NCBI RefSeq assembly: GCF_010015445.1
Contig: NC_053134.1
Location: forward strand, 8,999,265 to 9,063,264
DNA from: Perca fluviatilis
Lineage: Eukaryota; Chordata; Actinopteri; Perciformes; Percidae
Direction of reading: 5' to 3'
DNA: 64,000 nt
Of the stretch, positions 44,801-55,480 are shown one piece after another. The notes under the pieces are model-generated. The model did not search any database, was not told the DNA's origin, and was given only the letters and a program-made list of their open reading frames with translations. Each line of letters starts with the position of its first letter. The first letter of the stretch is position 1. Position numbers and translations under genes: made by a program.

Positions 44801-47800
44801 TAAGAGAAACCTTTTCAGAGGAACAGAGAACTGGTCTGTCAAACACATTGAAGTGTAAGGAACAAATAAAGATAGCTAGATAGTTGTATTTTATGTATGT
44901 ATTTTATGTTGAACAAAGTGGAGTCTGAGGAGCACATTTGTGGTTTGATGGATAATTTAGCGGTTCATACTGTAAGCATTCGAATGAACTCCAGTGTTAA
45001 GCTGTCAGTATGCTTCTTCAGACAAGAATGCTTGTCAGACAGGCTAACAGCTTTAGAAACCTACTCCCTCCACACCTTTCTCTAGCTCTTTGCCTTTATT
45101 ATTTAAAGAATATTTTTTGGCCTTTAATTGATATGGTAGCTGAAGGAAAGGGGGTAGAGAGAGGGGGGATGACATGCAGCAAAGGGCTGCAGGTCGAACT
45201 CGAACCTGGGCCACAACAGTAAGGACTGAGCCTTTGTACATGGGGTGCACACTCAACCAGGTGCTTTCGTTCTTGACAGAACTATTACTGTCATTTTTCA
45301 GACTGATCTTATGAAGTGGTGTATGTATGACATGCCAATTTGTATGCCATTATTGGCATGTTATCAAGACGCATACTCGTTTTTAGCGTGTTTATCAACG
45401 CAGTTTGGCCTCCATTGACTTACATTACCTTGCGATTGTCTGTAAATTGACGCCGTAGCGAGTAGTATGAAAGACCGAAAATCCACGTAGGGAGGAGGAT
45501 GGGTAAAACATAGGACTTTCACCCAGGAGAGCGGGGATTGCGTCCCGTGTGTCTTTGTGTCCCGCGTCTGATGTTTCCTTTCCACATTTGTTGTTTTCCT
45601 AAACCCAACCACTTTCTTCTTTTCCTAATCCCAACCGGTTCTTCTTTTCCTAAACCCAACCCGCGTGTGACATTCCTAAACTCCACCGCAGCCTCGCAAT
45701 AACACGTGGCACTTTCTAAAGCCACGTGGTGTGTATGTTTACACTGTGACGTTGCAGACTGCTGTCCGCTGTATAGAGCGTAGAAATACACGCGGGTAGC
45801 TCAAAATGCATACAGATAACATGCCACTTGGCTTTAGGAAAGTGGCGTGTACCGGTATGTTCACGTGAAGTCATGATATCACGTTGCATTTTTAGTGTGT
45901 ACAACCAAGTGCAGTACTAGGAAAATGTGCACCGTTATTCCCATATTAAAACAATATTGTGTTTGTATTGAGAGTGGTGGAACAACTATAAACATTTTGC
46001 AACTTCTTTCCTTTACTCTTTTTATTCTTGAGCTGCTGTGACTGTGAATCTCCCTCGTGTGGGATCAAAAAAGTTTACCTTATATTTCCCGAATGGAGTT
46101 GGGAAAAGTTAGAACTTATTTACCCTTATTTTTTAGGAGTTTCTCCCAACTCGGCCAGTTAGGAGTTACTTTAGTTGTAGGATGTTTTGTGAATATAGCC
46201 CCGGGAGGGTCTTTCACTATTACAATACACAGGTTTTTACGGTCTTAGCACATGGACATGACCAATCCTCAAAAAAACTTGCCACACACAATTGTTAAGT
46301 GCTGTACAAGTCCAACCCAGCACATAGTCCTAGCCCAGTGCAAACCAGTCATGGTGGCCTGATCGCTTTGATTAAACCCTGGAGAGCAACCGCCTGCTTC
46401 ACTACGCCCATCTTCTCCTCCAGTGGCCAGCTGTCTATAGGAGGAGCTCCTCCATCATAAGAATAACATCTCAACTCCATATAAAACTCCAAACATTTAC
46501 ATTACTGCACAACCACAGCAGGCCTTTTTTTTCTTCCACTGCGGCTACTTTGTGCTTGGATATAACCAGCTGCTTATGAATAGCAGAGGTGACCACTGAA
46601 ACACACCCAAATACCAAAAAAAGTGTGACACTAAAACTGTGCTAAACAGGGCATGAAACTCATTGAAGGAACCTATGGTTCCAATAACTAGTTTCTTGTA
46701 AACAAGTGCTTATTGGCCAGATCTGACCACACTGGCATTTGTGAGGAATTTAATTGCACTAAAGTGTCCTCTTTTTTTTTTTATTTCCTTTATTGAATTA
46801 GCTGAAAAAAGTGGCAGATGAAAAGGCATCCTTGTGACAGAGTAGTGCTGTATATTATGTGCATTAGGTGATCCTGGAGTCCAGGATATGAAAATATTAG
46901 AGGGATTCCTAGTATAGGCAAAGGAATGCCATGAAAATTCACCTAGGGAGAGGCCTAAGGGGACATCTGAGTTTGTGCTTCTCCAGAGCCTTGAGAGTTT
47001 ATTTTGGACATGAGACCGGGATGGGAGGAGGATCACTGCCTGACTTTTAAACCTGGAAGTTGCCCTGTCAACAAACAATACAGGGACAGTTAAACTGCAC
47101 CCGAGTCATAGAGCACAAGATACAGTCGCGATCATTAACAATGTACGTGGTTAATCCAAACACACCACTGATAGGATTTTTCCCAGAAACTCACAAGAGA
47201 AATGTGGAAATGACCACTTTAAGAGGCTTTGAAGAAAAAGGCCTACTACAGGCTGAGACTAGAAAGTGGATAAGGATGCCAGTAGAGTATGCTGAGAAAA
47301 GAAAGAGGTCACAGATGACTCACGATGCGAGAATGTTTGTGTGTGGGAATATTCTGCTAGATGTGGGAATCACAAGGCAGCAAAGTGAGCGTGCGAGTGA
47401 GCAAACGAAACCGAAAAGGCTCATAAGGTGATATGCAGCTGGGTTACCTGTGGCACAGAGGGCAATGAATGTCTGCGTGTGTTTGCGGACCATTGGCAGC
47501 TTGTCTTTGGGAAGGGGCAGCCTGCGTATGATGTGCTCTATAAAATCATTGGGGATGACCGAGGCCATGTTCCACTTCAACTTCCCCAGGACGACCAGCT
47601 CCCAGTCCTGAAATACAGAGAAAAATATGATAAAAACAAGTGTCATTCATTTCAGATTCAGTCTCTTGGCAAAATCTACTCAGTCAGAGGGTTAAATGGC
47701 ATGCTGCCATGCCTCCATTGACCGTGAAAAAGATCAGTCCATCCCTATTCCCAGAGGAAATGGCTCTGTAAGAAGAGTAACATTTCTTCACTTTATCTCT

Positions 47801-50800
47801 CCTCGCTGTATCTTATTATCTGCATGCCTCTCATTCCTCACATCCTTTGTGTTCATATCGCCGGCATGTGACAAGCTTTGCCATGCCAATGAGATAGCTA
47901 GCCCCTTCCTTCCTGTCACAAGCCTCAAACAGCTACAATGAGTTTGCCCTGCACAGGCAGCAGCACAGAGCTGACTCTTCATCCAGTCAGCTTTTGCACC
48001 AGCAAGAAAGGTGAAGCATTTCATGATTTAATTTCCTGTGTGTCAAGCTTACCTTTCCAATTGAAGGGGGAAAATGCAACTTAAGTATTTATAGGAAAAA
48101 AACTGCACACATGCATGATGCATTTTAGATGTAAAAATGTGCACCGATATGCTTACATTCACAAATTTGACCTCCAACTAGTCAAAACCACCCAGGCCTG
48201 ACAAATGTTAAGCACAAAAATTGGTTATGAAAAGCAGAGACAGAATGATCTATCATTGTCATTACCAGAACCAATACTCTCCATGGAGAACTTCTTTTTC
48301 CCCAAGCAACAAAATAACAAGTGACACCAGCCAATCCAATGGCTTGCCACGGGGTTTCCATAAGTCTTGCTATGTTAATTCACAAGATTTTCTTTAGATC
48401 TCCACAAGTAATGATACAGGATTTGAAGACACACTCACAAATCTTCCTGAGCATTGTGATCTAGTGCATTTACAAATGTACACATTTTTAAACATTTCTA
48501 TGTCCTGTTTTACATTTAAAAACCTAAAAATCCTGATTTTAACTCCATATTTCTCATCAAACCAACTGAATATTCCAAACAAAAGTCCAACTGCAGTAAA
48601 GCATCGCAATAGGAGGTTTTCTGACATTTCTCCTCTTGGTCCCCCATGAGTTCATCGATTGTTATTTCATAGTATGAAGACCATGATGTCGGCCATATGC
48701 AGAGGACTTATCAAAATCACTGGTACCCATGAGGAACCCTCTAGAAGATGACAGCCCCGTTACATTACTGAGTACAGCTTCATGCTTGCATTTCTTTTAA
48801 TTTGACACGTCACACGTATGTAGCTGAAAGTAATAGAAAAACAAGGCTGGTTAAAAGACTAACTGAAGTGTATTTAAAGGTCCCATGACATGGTGCTCTT
48901 TGGATGCTTTAATATAGGCCTTAGTGGTCCCCTAATACTGTATCTGAAGTCTCTTTTATATAGGCCTTAGTGGTCCCCTAATACTGTATCTGAAGTCTCT
49001 TTTATATAGGCCTTAGTGGTCCCCTAATACTGTATCTGAAGTCTCTTTTATATAGACCTTAGTGGTCCCCTAATACTGTATCTGAAGTCTCTTTTATATA
49101 GACCTTAGTGGTCCCCTAATACTGTATCTGAAGTCTCTTTTATATAGACCTTAGTGGTCCCCTAATACTGTATCTGAAGTCTCTTTTATATAGACCTTAG
49201 TGGTCCCCTAATACTGTATCTGAAGTCTCTTTCCCGAAATTCAGCCTTGGTGCAGAATTACAACCACTAGAGCCAGTCCCACAATGAGCTTTCCTTAGGA
49301 TGTGCCATTTCTGTGTCTGTAGGTATTGAGGAGGAGAAAGGGGGGCAAGGTGGAGAGTGGGGGTGTGGCCTTGACCAACTGCCACTTTGCTCGTTTGAAA
49401 GCCATGATGTCTCTCTTTCTCAATGATGGGCCAAATTCTCTGGGTGGGCAAAGCAGAGAAAGGGGAGGTAACCTTCAGATAAACTAAAATCCAGATCGGC
49501 CCATCTGAGCTTTCATTTTCTCAAAGGCAGAGCAGGATACCCAGGGCTCGGTTTACACCCATCGCCATTTCTAGCCACTGGGGGACAATAGGCAGGCTGG
49601 GGGAACTCATATTAATGTTAAAAAAACTCATCAAGTGAAATTTTCATGCCATGGGACCTTTAAGTAATCTAAGTGTATAACAAGTTAAAGGGTATCTGCA
49701 CATTTTTTAACAGCAAATGTAATGCCTTTTAAGACCTTTTATAAGTCCTCTAACTAAAAAGGAAAATTTAAAACTTTACCACGACAAAAAAAAAACGAGC
49801 TCACCAAAGTCACGCTCAAGACAGGTCACGGGGACACAACTTTTATACCAAGTGCTGATTCGCCTTACAACCCTGACCAGTGTTGGGCAAGTTAATTCCA
49901 AAATGTAATACATTATTGATTACTAGTTACTGTCATTTGAGAGTAATTAGTTATATTACAATATTACGGTCTCTGAATTGTAATGCTTTACACTACTTTT
50001 GCGTTACTTTTGAGTTACTTTCACCAAAATCATAGCGGAAGTATGACTTGGCAGGTAGCTATTGTGAATTTCACCACAGGATCAACAAAGTCTAATCTTT
50101 ATCCACTTTAATACGTCATAATTTATTCATATTATTTTGTATTATTAATCTGAAACTGCAAAGTAACTAAAGCTATAAAATAAATAGTTAAGAACAATAG
50201 CTTACTTGACTCTGAATTGTGGTGGACTAGAAGTAGCCTAATAAGTAGGAGAAAATGAAAATAATCAATTAAAAGCATCTTAAAGTGCCCATATTATGAA
50301 AAAAACAAAAATCACTTTTTCTGGGGGTTGGGGTGTTATTTTGTGTCTCTGGTGCTTCCACACTCATACAAACTTGGAAGAAAAAAAACATCCATGCTGT
50401 TTTGAGTGAGATAGGGGTTTCTGAATGTCTTCTGCCTTCAGTCTCCAGGTGAGCTGTTCAAAATCTGCAGGGCTTTCTACGTCAGCAGCCGAGACGAGGT
50501 GGCTGACCGTAGCATGCTAGCGCTAGCTCGTTCTCAATGGAAAAACACTGCTACAAAACAAAGTAGTTCACCATAATCTACAAAAGAAATACTTACATGT
50601 CCCTGTTCTGCAGGTATTCCACGCAAAGTTAGAAGTGCGCTCTCGTTTAGAAGAAGTCTCCCAGCTAATCCTGCCTTGTACTAACTGAAGTTGTAGAAAC
50701 AAACAGCTAGCTGATGTGATCCTTACCTAGCTACTGCGCAGTTGCACCTCCCAACAAAGATGGGATAGAAGTGCGATGCCTCACTCTAACTAAAACAGAG

Positions 50801-53800
50801 ACCTGAACACACAGGGTGAAAAGAGGATCTGCAGCCATGTGCAGTACAACAAAAATATGGTGTTTTTTGAAAATGAAACCATGTAAACCTATTCTGGTAC
50901 AACCTCAAAATACAATTATGAACCTGAAATGAGCATTATATGGGCACTTTAATTGAACTGAAGTAGCCTACGTTATAGTTACTTTCCACCACTGATAAAA
51001 TGTAATGATATTACGTGTAGCAAGACTAAACATTAATTCCTGACATGTTATCGGTCAGTTGCTCGGACACATTGCTGTCGGCACAGATGTCCCTAGCCCA
51101 CTGTCTCTGGTTCTGACCATGTCGCAAATGTATCCATCTCTGCAGTCATTTCAACCACAGAATACAGCAACAGGAAATAACACTTGCTGACTTTTTTTTC
51201 CTATGTGCCGAAATGTTTCGTGGTGTTGGTAAATTAAAAAAAAAAAAAAAACCACCACTAAATGTCGGGTTAAATGCATTGTAACTTGCGTTGCTGAGAT
51301 TGTAACGGGTATAATATTATCAAAATTGTATTAGTAATGCGTTATATTACTGCGTTACAGCAAAAAGGAATACATTGCTGTAAACGCATTACTCCCATCA
51401 CTGACCTTGACATGGTTGACTGTGTAGATGAGAAGATACTTATGGGCAAACAATTTGCCTGCGACGACACATACGTCTTGTGCGTCTCTGCTTTCATGTG
51501 TGAATCGAGCGCTATGTGGCCCATTGTCCCCAGCTGTATCGTCTTTTTACATAAAGCACACCTCGCTTCATGATTACTGGCTGTTTTCTTCAGCCACCCC
51601 CGATCGCCTTGTCAGTCACCTATGGAATGATGTAGGTTGCACCCACATAGATCAAAGTACTGCCCACAGATGGTGCGCTGGTCAAATTGCAGTTGAACAA
51701 AAAAATATATATATAAATAAAAAACGGATGACGATTTGGACTCTGTCCCACATGAAATGTAAGACCTCCTTATCATAAATTCCAGATTTTAAGACATTTT
51801 CAGACCTTAAAAATCGAAAATTTTATTTAAGACTTTTTAAGGACCCGCGGGGACCCTGAGTTATTATAACATTAATAAAAAGGCAAACGCAGTAAAATCA
51901 GCTAAACTGGTTGATTCTGAGACATTTCTTACACTGATAATGCTGATGAATTAAACTCCTCTGCTCTACGGAAAAGCGTCACCTAAAAAGCAAATTAAGT
52001 AAACACTGAAACCCCAACACAGACAGGGACAGTCCCCCCCACCCCGTTTACATGGGTTTCCTGTACATAACCTGCCACACACATTTAGCAACCTATTTTA
52101 GCCCTTACAGAGATTGTTGACTGAGACGAGCGGGGCGGAGGCTTGCTGTCGGTGCGCTCACTTCCTGGACAGCTGCCCCCGACACAACCACCCCTCCACC
52201 CCCTTAAACTTCTCTCTTCCAGCTAAAGCAGCATAAGACTGTTCATTATAAGGAAGAGCTGCAACATCTTTGACTGGCTCTTACAGCCTTCTCTGTGCAT
52301 CCTGTCAGGATATCCAGGAATCTGGAGTCTTAAAGAGCATCAAATAGGACGAATGTCATTTCCCTCAACAGCTGCAGGCAATACAGGAGGATGTATAGAG
52401 CGTGTGGAACAGTTTGGTTGAAATAAGAAGCAATTTAGTAAAACGCCAAACATTACCTGGTCACAGCCTTTCAAGTGGGAGGATTTGCTGCTTTACTTTA
52501 GGGCTGCAACTAAGGATTATTTTCTCAATTGACCGTTTTGTCTATAAAATATATGTAGCGGTTAATTTGTAGTCTTTAAATTCTTGTTTTTTTCTGAACA
52601 GTCCAAATCCCAAATATATACAGTTTACCATCACCTAAGAAAACAGAAGCTGCAAATTATCACATTGGAGAGCCTGAAACTGGCACTTTTGCTTGAAAAA
52701 TTACTGAAACGATTCATTATTCTGTCGGTCGACTGATCATCTCAGCCCTGCTTCTCTTCATTTTAGCTTTGTGATGGTAATATCTCAGAATCACGGAAAG
52801 TCTGAACACCTACTGTACAGGTCCATTACAACTGAGCAAACTTAATCTGCCAATAAAAGGACTGTGTGATACGGTAGAAAGCTCCAGAAAAAGCTTGTAT
52901 GTGGACCTTGAGTGCAGATTGTTTTTGGTTTTTGCACTGTTGGTTGAACAAAACTTGGGCGTTATAAAATGGTGATGGCCATTTTATACAATTGACATTT
53001 TATAGATCAAATAATTGAGAAAACTATTGACAAAGAAATAATCCTTAGTTACAGCTCTAATATGGTAGCTACTTTGCTTTAAAAAAACAACAGCTCAAAG
53101 TTTGTGGTGGACAAACTGGTCGTCAAGTTAATTAAATCAGCCTCATGTTTGTGAGAAAGAATAAAAAGTATTCTTGTAAATGCCATAAAGAGATATACTC
53201 CTCTTGTTTAATACTTCTATAGATGTGTGGAGATAAGATTAAAGAGCATTGTGGCTGCTGTTTTTAGAATAAACCCTTCTATATCTACTTGAAATACAGA
53301 GCAAATACATGTACTGCAAGAGATCCAAATTCTATACTGCATAACTGGCACTAGATGGCATCACACGCCTCTTCACTCCACATGGATCCAAAGAAAGGAT
53401 GTGGCTGTATTGTGCACAGCTCCACTTATAAGGAAAATAGGATACTTCTAATGAAACCAATTTAGTTATTAGCATTATAAAATCATGACAGTGCATTTGT
53501 ATGCTCTCATGAATGGGGCTTTTAAAATCTCCAGTTCTTACCAGCAGTTCCTGTGTTGTGATGGAGTTGTCTGTGTACATGCAAAGTGTTTCTGCTGATA
53601 GCTGCCTGCAGTCTTTTAACTTAGAGGCCAGGAATATGCACACAGCTCCCAGAAGCTGCAAATAACTCTTTCTTGTGGGCATCACTGCTAAAAACCTGTC
53701 TAAATAATTGATTGCTAAAGGGAAGACGTCTTCATTACTCTTCTCCTCTTCACACACCTAAAATGAGACAGAAATGAAACAGAAAAATTAGTATATATCT

Positions 53801-54810
53801 GTAAAATAATACAAACGTAAAATAAGAGTATTTATGCTTTAAAGCAAAGGAGCGGTTAAATATGTGAGTGGTTTTGCAGAAGAACGTGATTTTTCCATGT
53901 TATTGTTGTCTTAAGGTTAAAAGGTTAAATCCCTAATTTCCATATCACTTAGCAAAGTCAGGGCATGGCAGAAACAAATTAGTTCAATAGGAAGTACAGC
54001 AAAACGTCGCCATTCAACTCCTCTTCCTTGTTGGGGCTTGTCTCTTTAAAAAAATATGTAAAAATTAAAATATATCATCGAGGAGCTTTACAGCGTGTGC
54101 ACAATGTTAATAAAGTGCGTTAAAATAGTTTCCGACAGTTAAAAAACTGAATTTTGCGAACATTAAGTGATTGTACCTTCAAAAATGAAAGTGGTTTTGC
54201 GTGCACGTTGCCCGACCAAAGCCAACGAGCTTGAGCCATTTGAAAAAATTAATAATAATTATTAAAAATGGTAACTGTCGGTTTTTCGATTATGTAAATT
54301 AAGATTAACTTCCCCTCTCACGCGTGAGCTAGCTAGTTAGCAAAAAGCACCAACTTTGTAACTGTTAATCAATGTCAATATCTAGCTAGCTAGGCTATTT
54401 CTTTGAAGCCGAATTTTCTTCGTGGTGGAATTTCCGACTCTCCCACGCCTTTGGTGAGTCATTCTCGTTCAATTGTCAAATAGGTTAACATCCATGACAA
54501 CTCTCTGAACTAAAACACACAGTTTTTGAGCCAAAATTAGCTTAAAGATGTGTGTCAACATGCAAAAAAAATAGCTAAAGCAGTTAGCTTATCAATGCAT
54601 AAAATGCCCACAAACCTCGTGCATCCAACCTGCAACCATTCGTCTCATATAAGGCTGAATATCCTTCTGGACCCGCTGGAAATAAGAGCATTGAGGTAAA
54701 AACCTGTCCTCAATTGTTAATAAACTTTGCAACACTCTGTCATCATAGAGGATGTTTGGGTCAGGCAGGGCTCTCACGGCTATGTCCGACTCCAGGCAAT
54801 AAAGCTCCAT
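41689..54810 (-). CDS. ccnd2: Cyclin D2 (five coding exons)
   Basis: G1 cyclin that activates CDK4/CDK6 to phosphorylate RB-family proteins in the nucleus. Exons 54810-54616, 53757-53542, 47607-47448, 44201-44053 and 41853-41689 join to 294 residues (human CCND2 289). Coding lengths of exons 1-4 (195, 216, 160, 149 bp) equal those of the mammalian gene. The RB-binding LxCxE motif is present as L3-Y-C-L-E7. The cyclin box includes [33 protein letters not shown] and [26 protein letters not shown] sequence appears as [13 protein letters not shown]. The C-terminal phosphodegron threonine is kept (T285 in [12 protein letters not shown]). The C-terminal linker ([20 protein letters not shown]) is more divergent. 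CCND1 and CCND3 are excluded mainly by synteny and the MELYC N-terminus plus VRDVNL end. Confidence 0.97.
41854..44052. other. ccnd2 intron 4
   Basis: 2.2 kb with no recognisable exon. Frames at 42476-42775 (minus) and 42681-42995 (plus) overlap and lack known motifs. No transposon family was identified. Confidence 0.55.
44053..44201 (-). CDS. ccnd2: ccnd2 coding exon 4
   Basis: 149 bp after acceptor 'ttctcgccag', before donor gtgagt. Encodes [20 protein letters not shown] through [10 protein letters not shown]. Confidence 0.97.
45100..45265 (-). mobile_element. tRNA-derived SINE
   Basis: On the minus strand the tRNA-like head has an A-box region (cacctggttgagtgtgc) and a B box (ggttcgagttc, complement of 45194-45204). 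It is followed by 'tgctgcatgtcatcccccct' and 'ccatatcaattaaaggcc'. This composition is familiar from a widespread teleost SINE. Fragments of it also occur at 22191-22317 and 31258-31308. Confidence 0.75.
45594..45661. repeat. Three-copy tandem motif 'ttttcctaaacccaacc'
   Basis: Copies at 45594-45610, 45620-45636 (one change) and 45645-45661, spaced 25-26 bases. It sits within a repeat-like stretch of unknown family. The CCTAAACCC core resembles some plant-type telomere repeats, but only three interrupted copies exist. Confidence 0.7.
47448..47607 (-). CDS. ccnd2: ccnd2 coding exon 3
   Basis: 160 bp after acceptor 'ctgtatttcag', before donor gtaacc. Encodes [20 protein letters not shown] through FIALCAT. 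Confidence 0.97.
48874..49663. mobile_element. 790-bp MITE with internal 46-bp tandem repeats
   Basis: Ends are inverted: 'ttaaaggtcccatgacatgg' on the left faces 'ccatgggacctttaa' (with 'catg') at the right. TTAA-type boundaries resemble the 14479 and 50280 elements. The left third is expanded into seven 46-bp repeats (see next entry). Non-coding. Confidence 0.8.
48921..49231. repeat. Seven tandem copies of a 46-bp unit
   Basis: Copies of 'ttagtggtcccctaatactg' start at 48921, 48967, 49013, 49059, 49105, 49151 and 49197, exactly 46 bases apart. The first copies have 'taggcc' and later ones 'tagacc' at the unit junction, so two variants have spread separately. Confidence 0.95.
49878..51403. 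mobile_element. hAT-like non-autonomous element with 8-bp target duplication
   Basis: Begins 'cagtgttgggcaagttaatt' and ends 'cattactcccatcactg', the inverted form. It is flanked by accctgac (49870-49877) and accttgac (51404-51411), an 8-bp duplication with one mismatch, typical of hAT transposons. The interior has been enlarged by at least one later insertion (50280-50952). Confidence 0.7.
50280..50952. mobile_element. 673-bp MITE nested in the hAT-like element
   Basis: The left end ttaaagtgcccatattatg and right end cattatatgggcactttaa are inverted repeats matching at 18 of 19 positions. This is a familiar teleost short element. It contains a GC-richer centre and no coding frame. Confidence 0.8.
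52499..53065. repeat. Longest copy of the 'agggctgcaa' repeat family
   Basis: Starts 'tagggctgcaactaaggatt' and ends 'ccttagttacagctctaa', with inverted terminal wording. The inner part has 'ctgttggttgaacaaaac' and 'cattttatagatcaaataat'. An inner 'gatcatctcagccctgct' near 52735 suggests a second terminus, so the region may be two abutting copies. Confidence 0.6.
53542..53757 (-). CDS. ccnd2: ccnd2 coding exon 2
   Basis: 216 bp after acceptor 'tctcattttag', before donor gtaaga. Encodes [20 protein letters not shown] through TTQELL, the main part of the cyclin box. Confidence 0.97.
53758..54615. other. ccnd2 intron 1
   Basis: An 858-bp intron with consensus splice ends. AT-rich, with no repeat family recognised. 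Confidence 0.7.
54616..54810 (-). CDS. ccnd2: ccnd2 coding exon 1
   Basis: 195 bp from ATG (complement of 54808-54810) to 'cacgag' before donor gtttgt. Encodes the LxCxE motif and [12 protein letters not shown]. Confidence 0.97.
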
Positions 54811-55384
54811 GACTCGGCCCCCGTCTCCCCCCCTCCACTTTTTTGTGGCTTAATAATACAAATAAAAAATAAATATTGTCACGATGTTGTCGACAGCGGA
54901 CAAGAAGAGAAGGAGGGGAAGAGCCCAGGATAAAGCATGAGGCTGAGACTGCTGGGTCTGCTTCAGTTCAGTCCCACTGCCTCTCAGCTTTGCTTCGGCG
55001 ATCTGCGTTGCCTGCTCGGAGTCAAACCGGACACAACGAGGACGACATCCGGCTACGACTTTCAAAATAAAAGCATATGTGGCAGAAACCCCTCTCTTCT
55101 CCACCATTCTCAACTAGGAACTGTTTGCTTGGCTTCCGGTCTTGCTCTACTTTCTTAACAATAGCCTACTTTTAACAATACTTTTTAAAGACTCGAGGTC
55201 GACAGTCCGAACGTGACGTAGCCTAGGTCTTATCTGCCCCACAACTGCTTTAGACTACTTTTAATGGAGCCTTTAGATCTCTGCATGAAAAAGCCTACAG
55301 GATAATAACCATAATGGACAATGTACACTTTTGGGGGGGGTTAGTTGCTTAGTTTAGAATATAGCTAGTTTGTACATAATTTGA
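54811..55384 (-). promoter_or_regulatory. ccnd2: ccnd2 5' UTR and promoter region
   Basis: The 570 bases upstream of the start codon include a G/C run just before the ATG and a CRE-like 'gtgacgta' at 55213-55220. The ccnd2 transcription start is not identifiable by eye. No repeats interrupt this interval. Confidence 0.4.
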
Positions 55385-55454
<70 letters not shown>

Positions 55455-55480
55455 TAATAATCAGCAGCAGCAGCAGCAGC
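55385..55480. repeat. Compound (ACT)n-(AAT)n-(CAG)n trinucleotide repeat
   Basis: About ten ACT units (55385-55414), about fifteen AAT units with a small interruption (to 55460) and six CAG units (55462-55480), roughly 575-670 bases upstream of the ccnd2 start codon. Confidence 0.95.

Larger units (their letters stand above)
44202..47447. other. ccnd2 intron 3 with repeats
   Basis: Holds a tRNA-derived SINE (45100-45265) followed by a second unclassified repeat-like stretch (about 45290-45905) with a three-copy 'ttttcctaaacccaacc' motif. The rest shows no exon. Confidence 0.55.
47608..53541. other. ccnd2 intron 2 with several inserted elements
   Basis: The largest ccnd2 intron (5.9 kb). It contains MITE-like elements at 48874-49663, 49878-51403 (with another nested at 50280-50952) and a copy of the 'agggctgcaa' repeat at 52499-53065. 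No exon-like sequence recognised. Confidence 0.65.

Noticed and set aside
45594..45661. An interstitial telomere repeat
   Set aside because: The three motifs are separated by other sequence and the vertebrate telomere repeat TTAGGG/CCCTAA is not tandemly present.
48921..49231. Regularly spaced direct repeats considered as a CRISPR array
   Set aside because: The copies are contiguous 46-bp tandem repeats without unique spacers, inside a MITE in a vertebrate intron.
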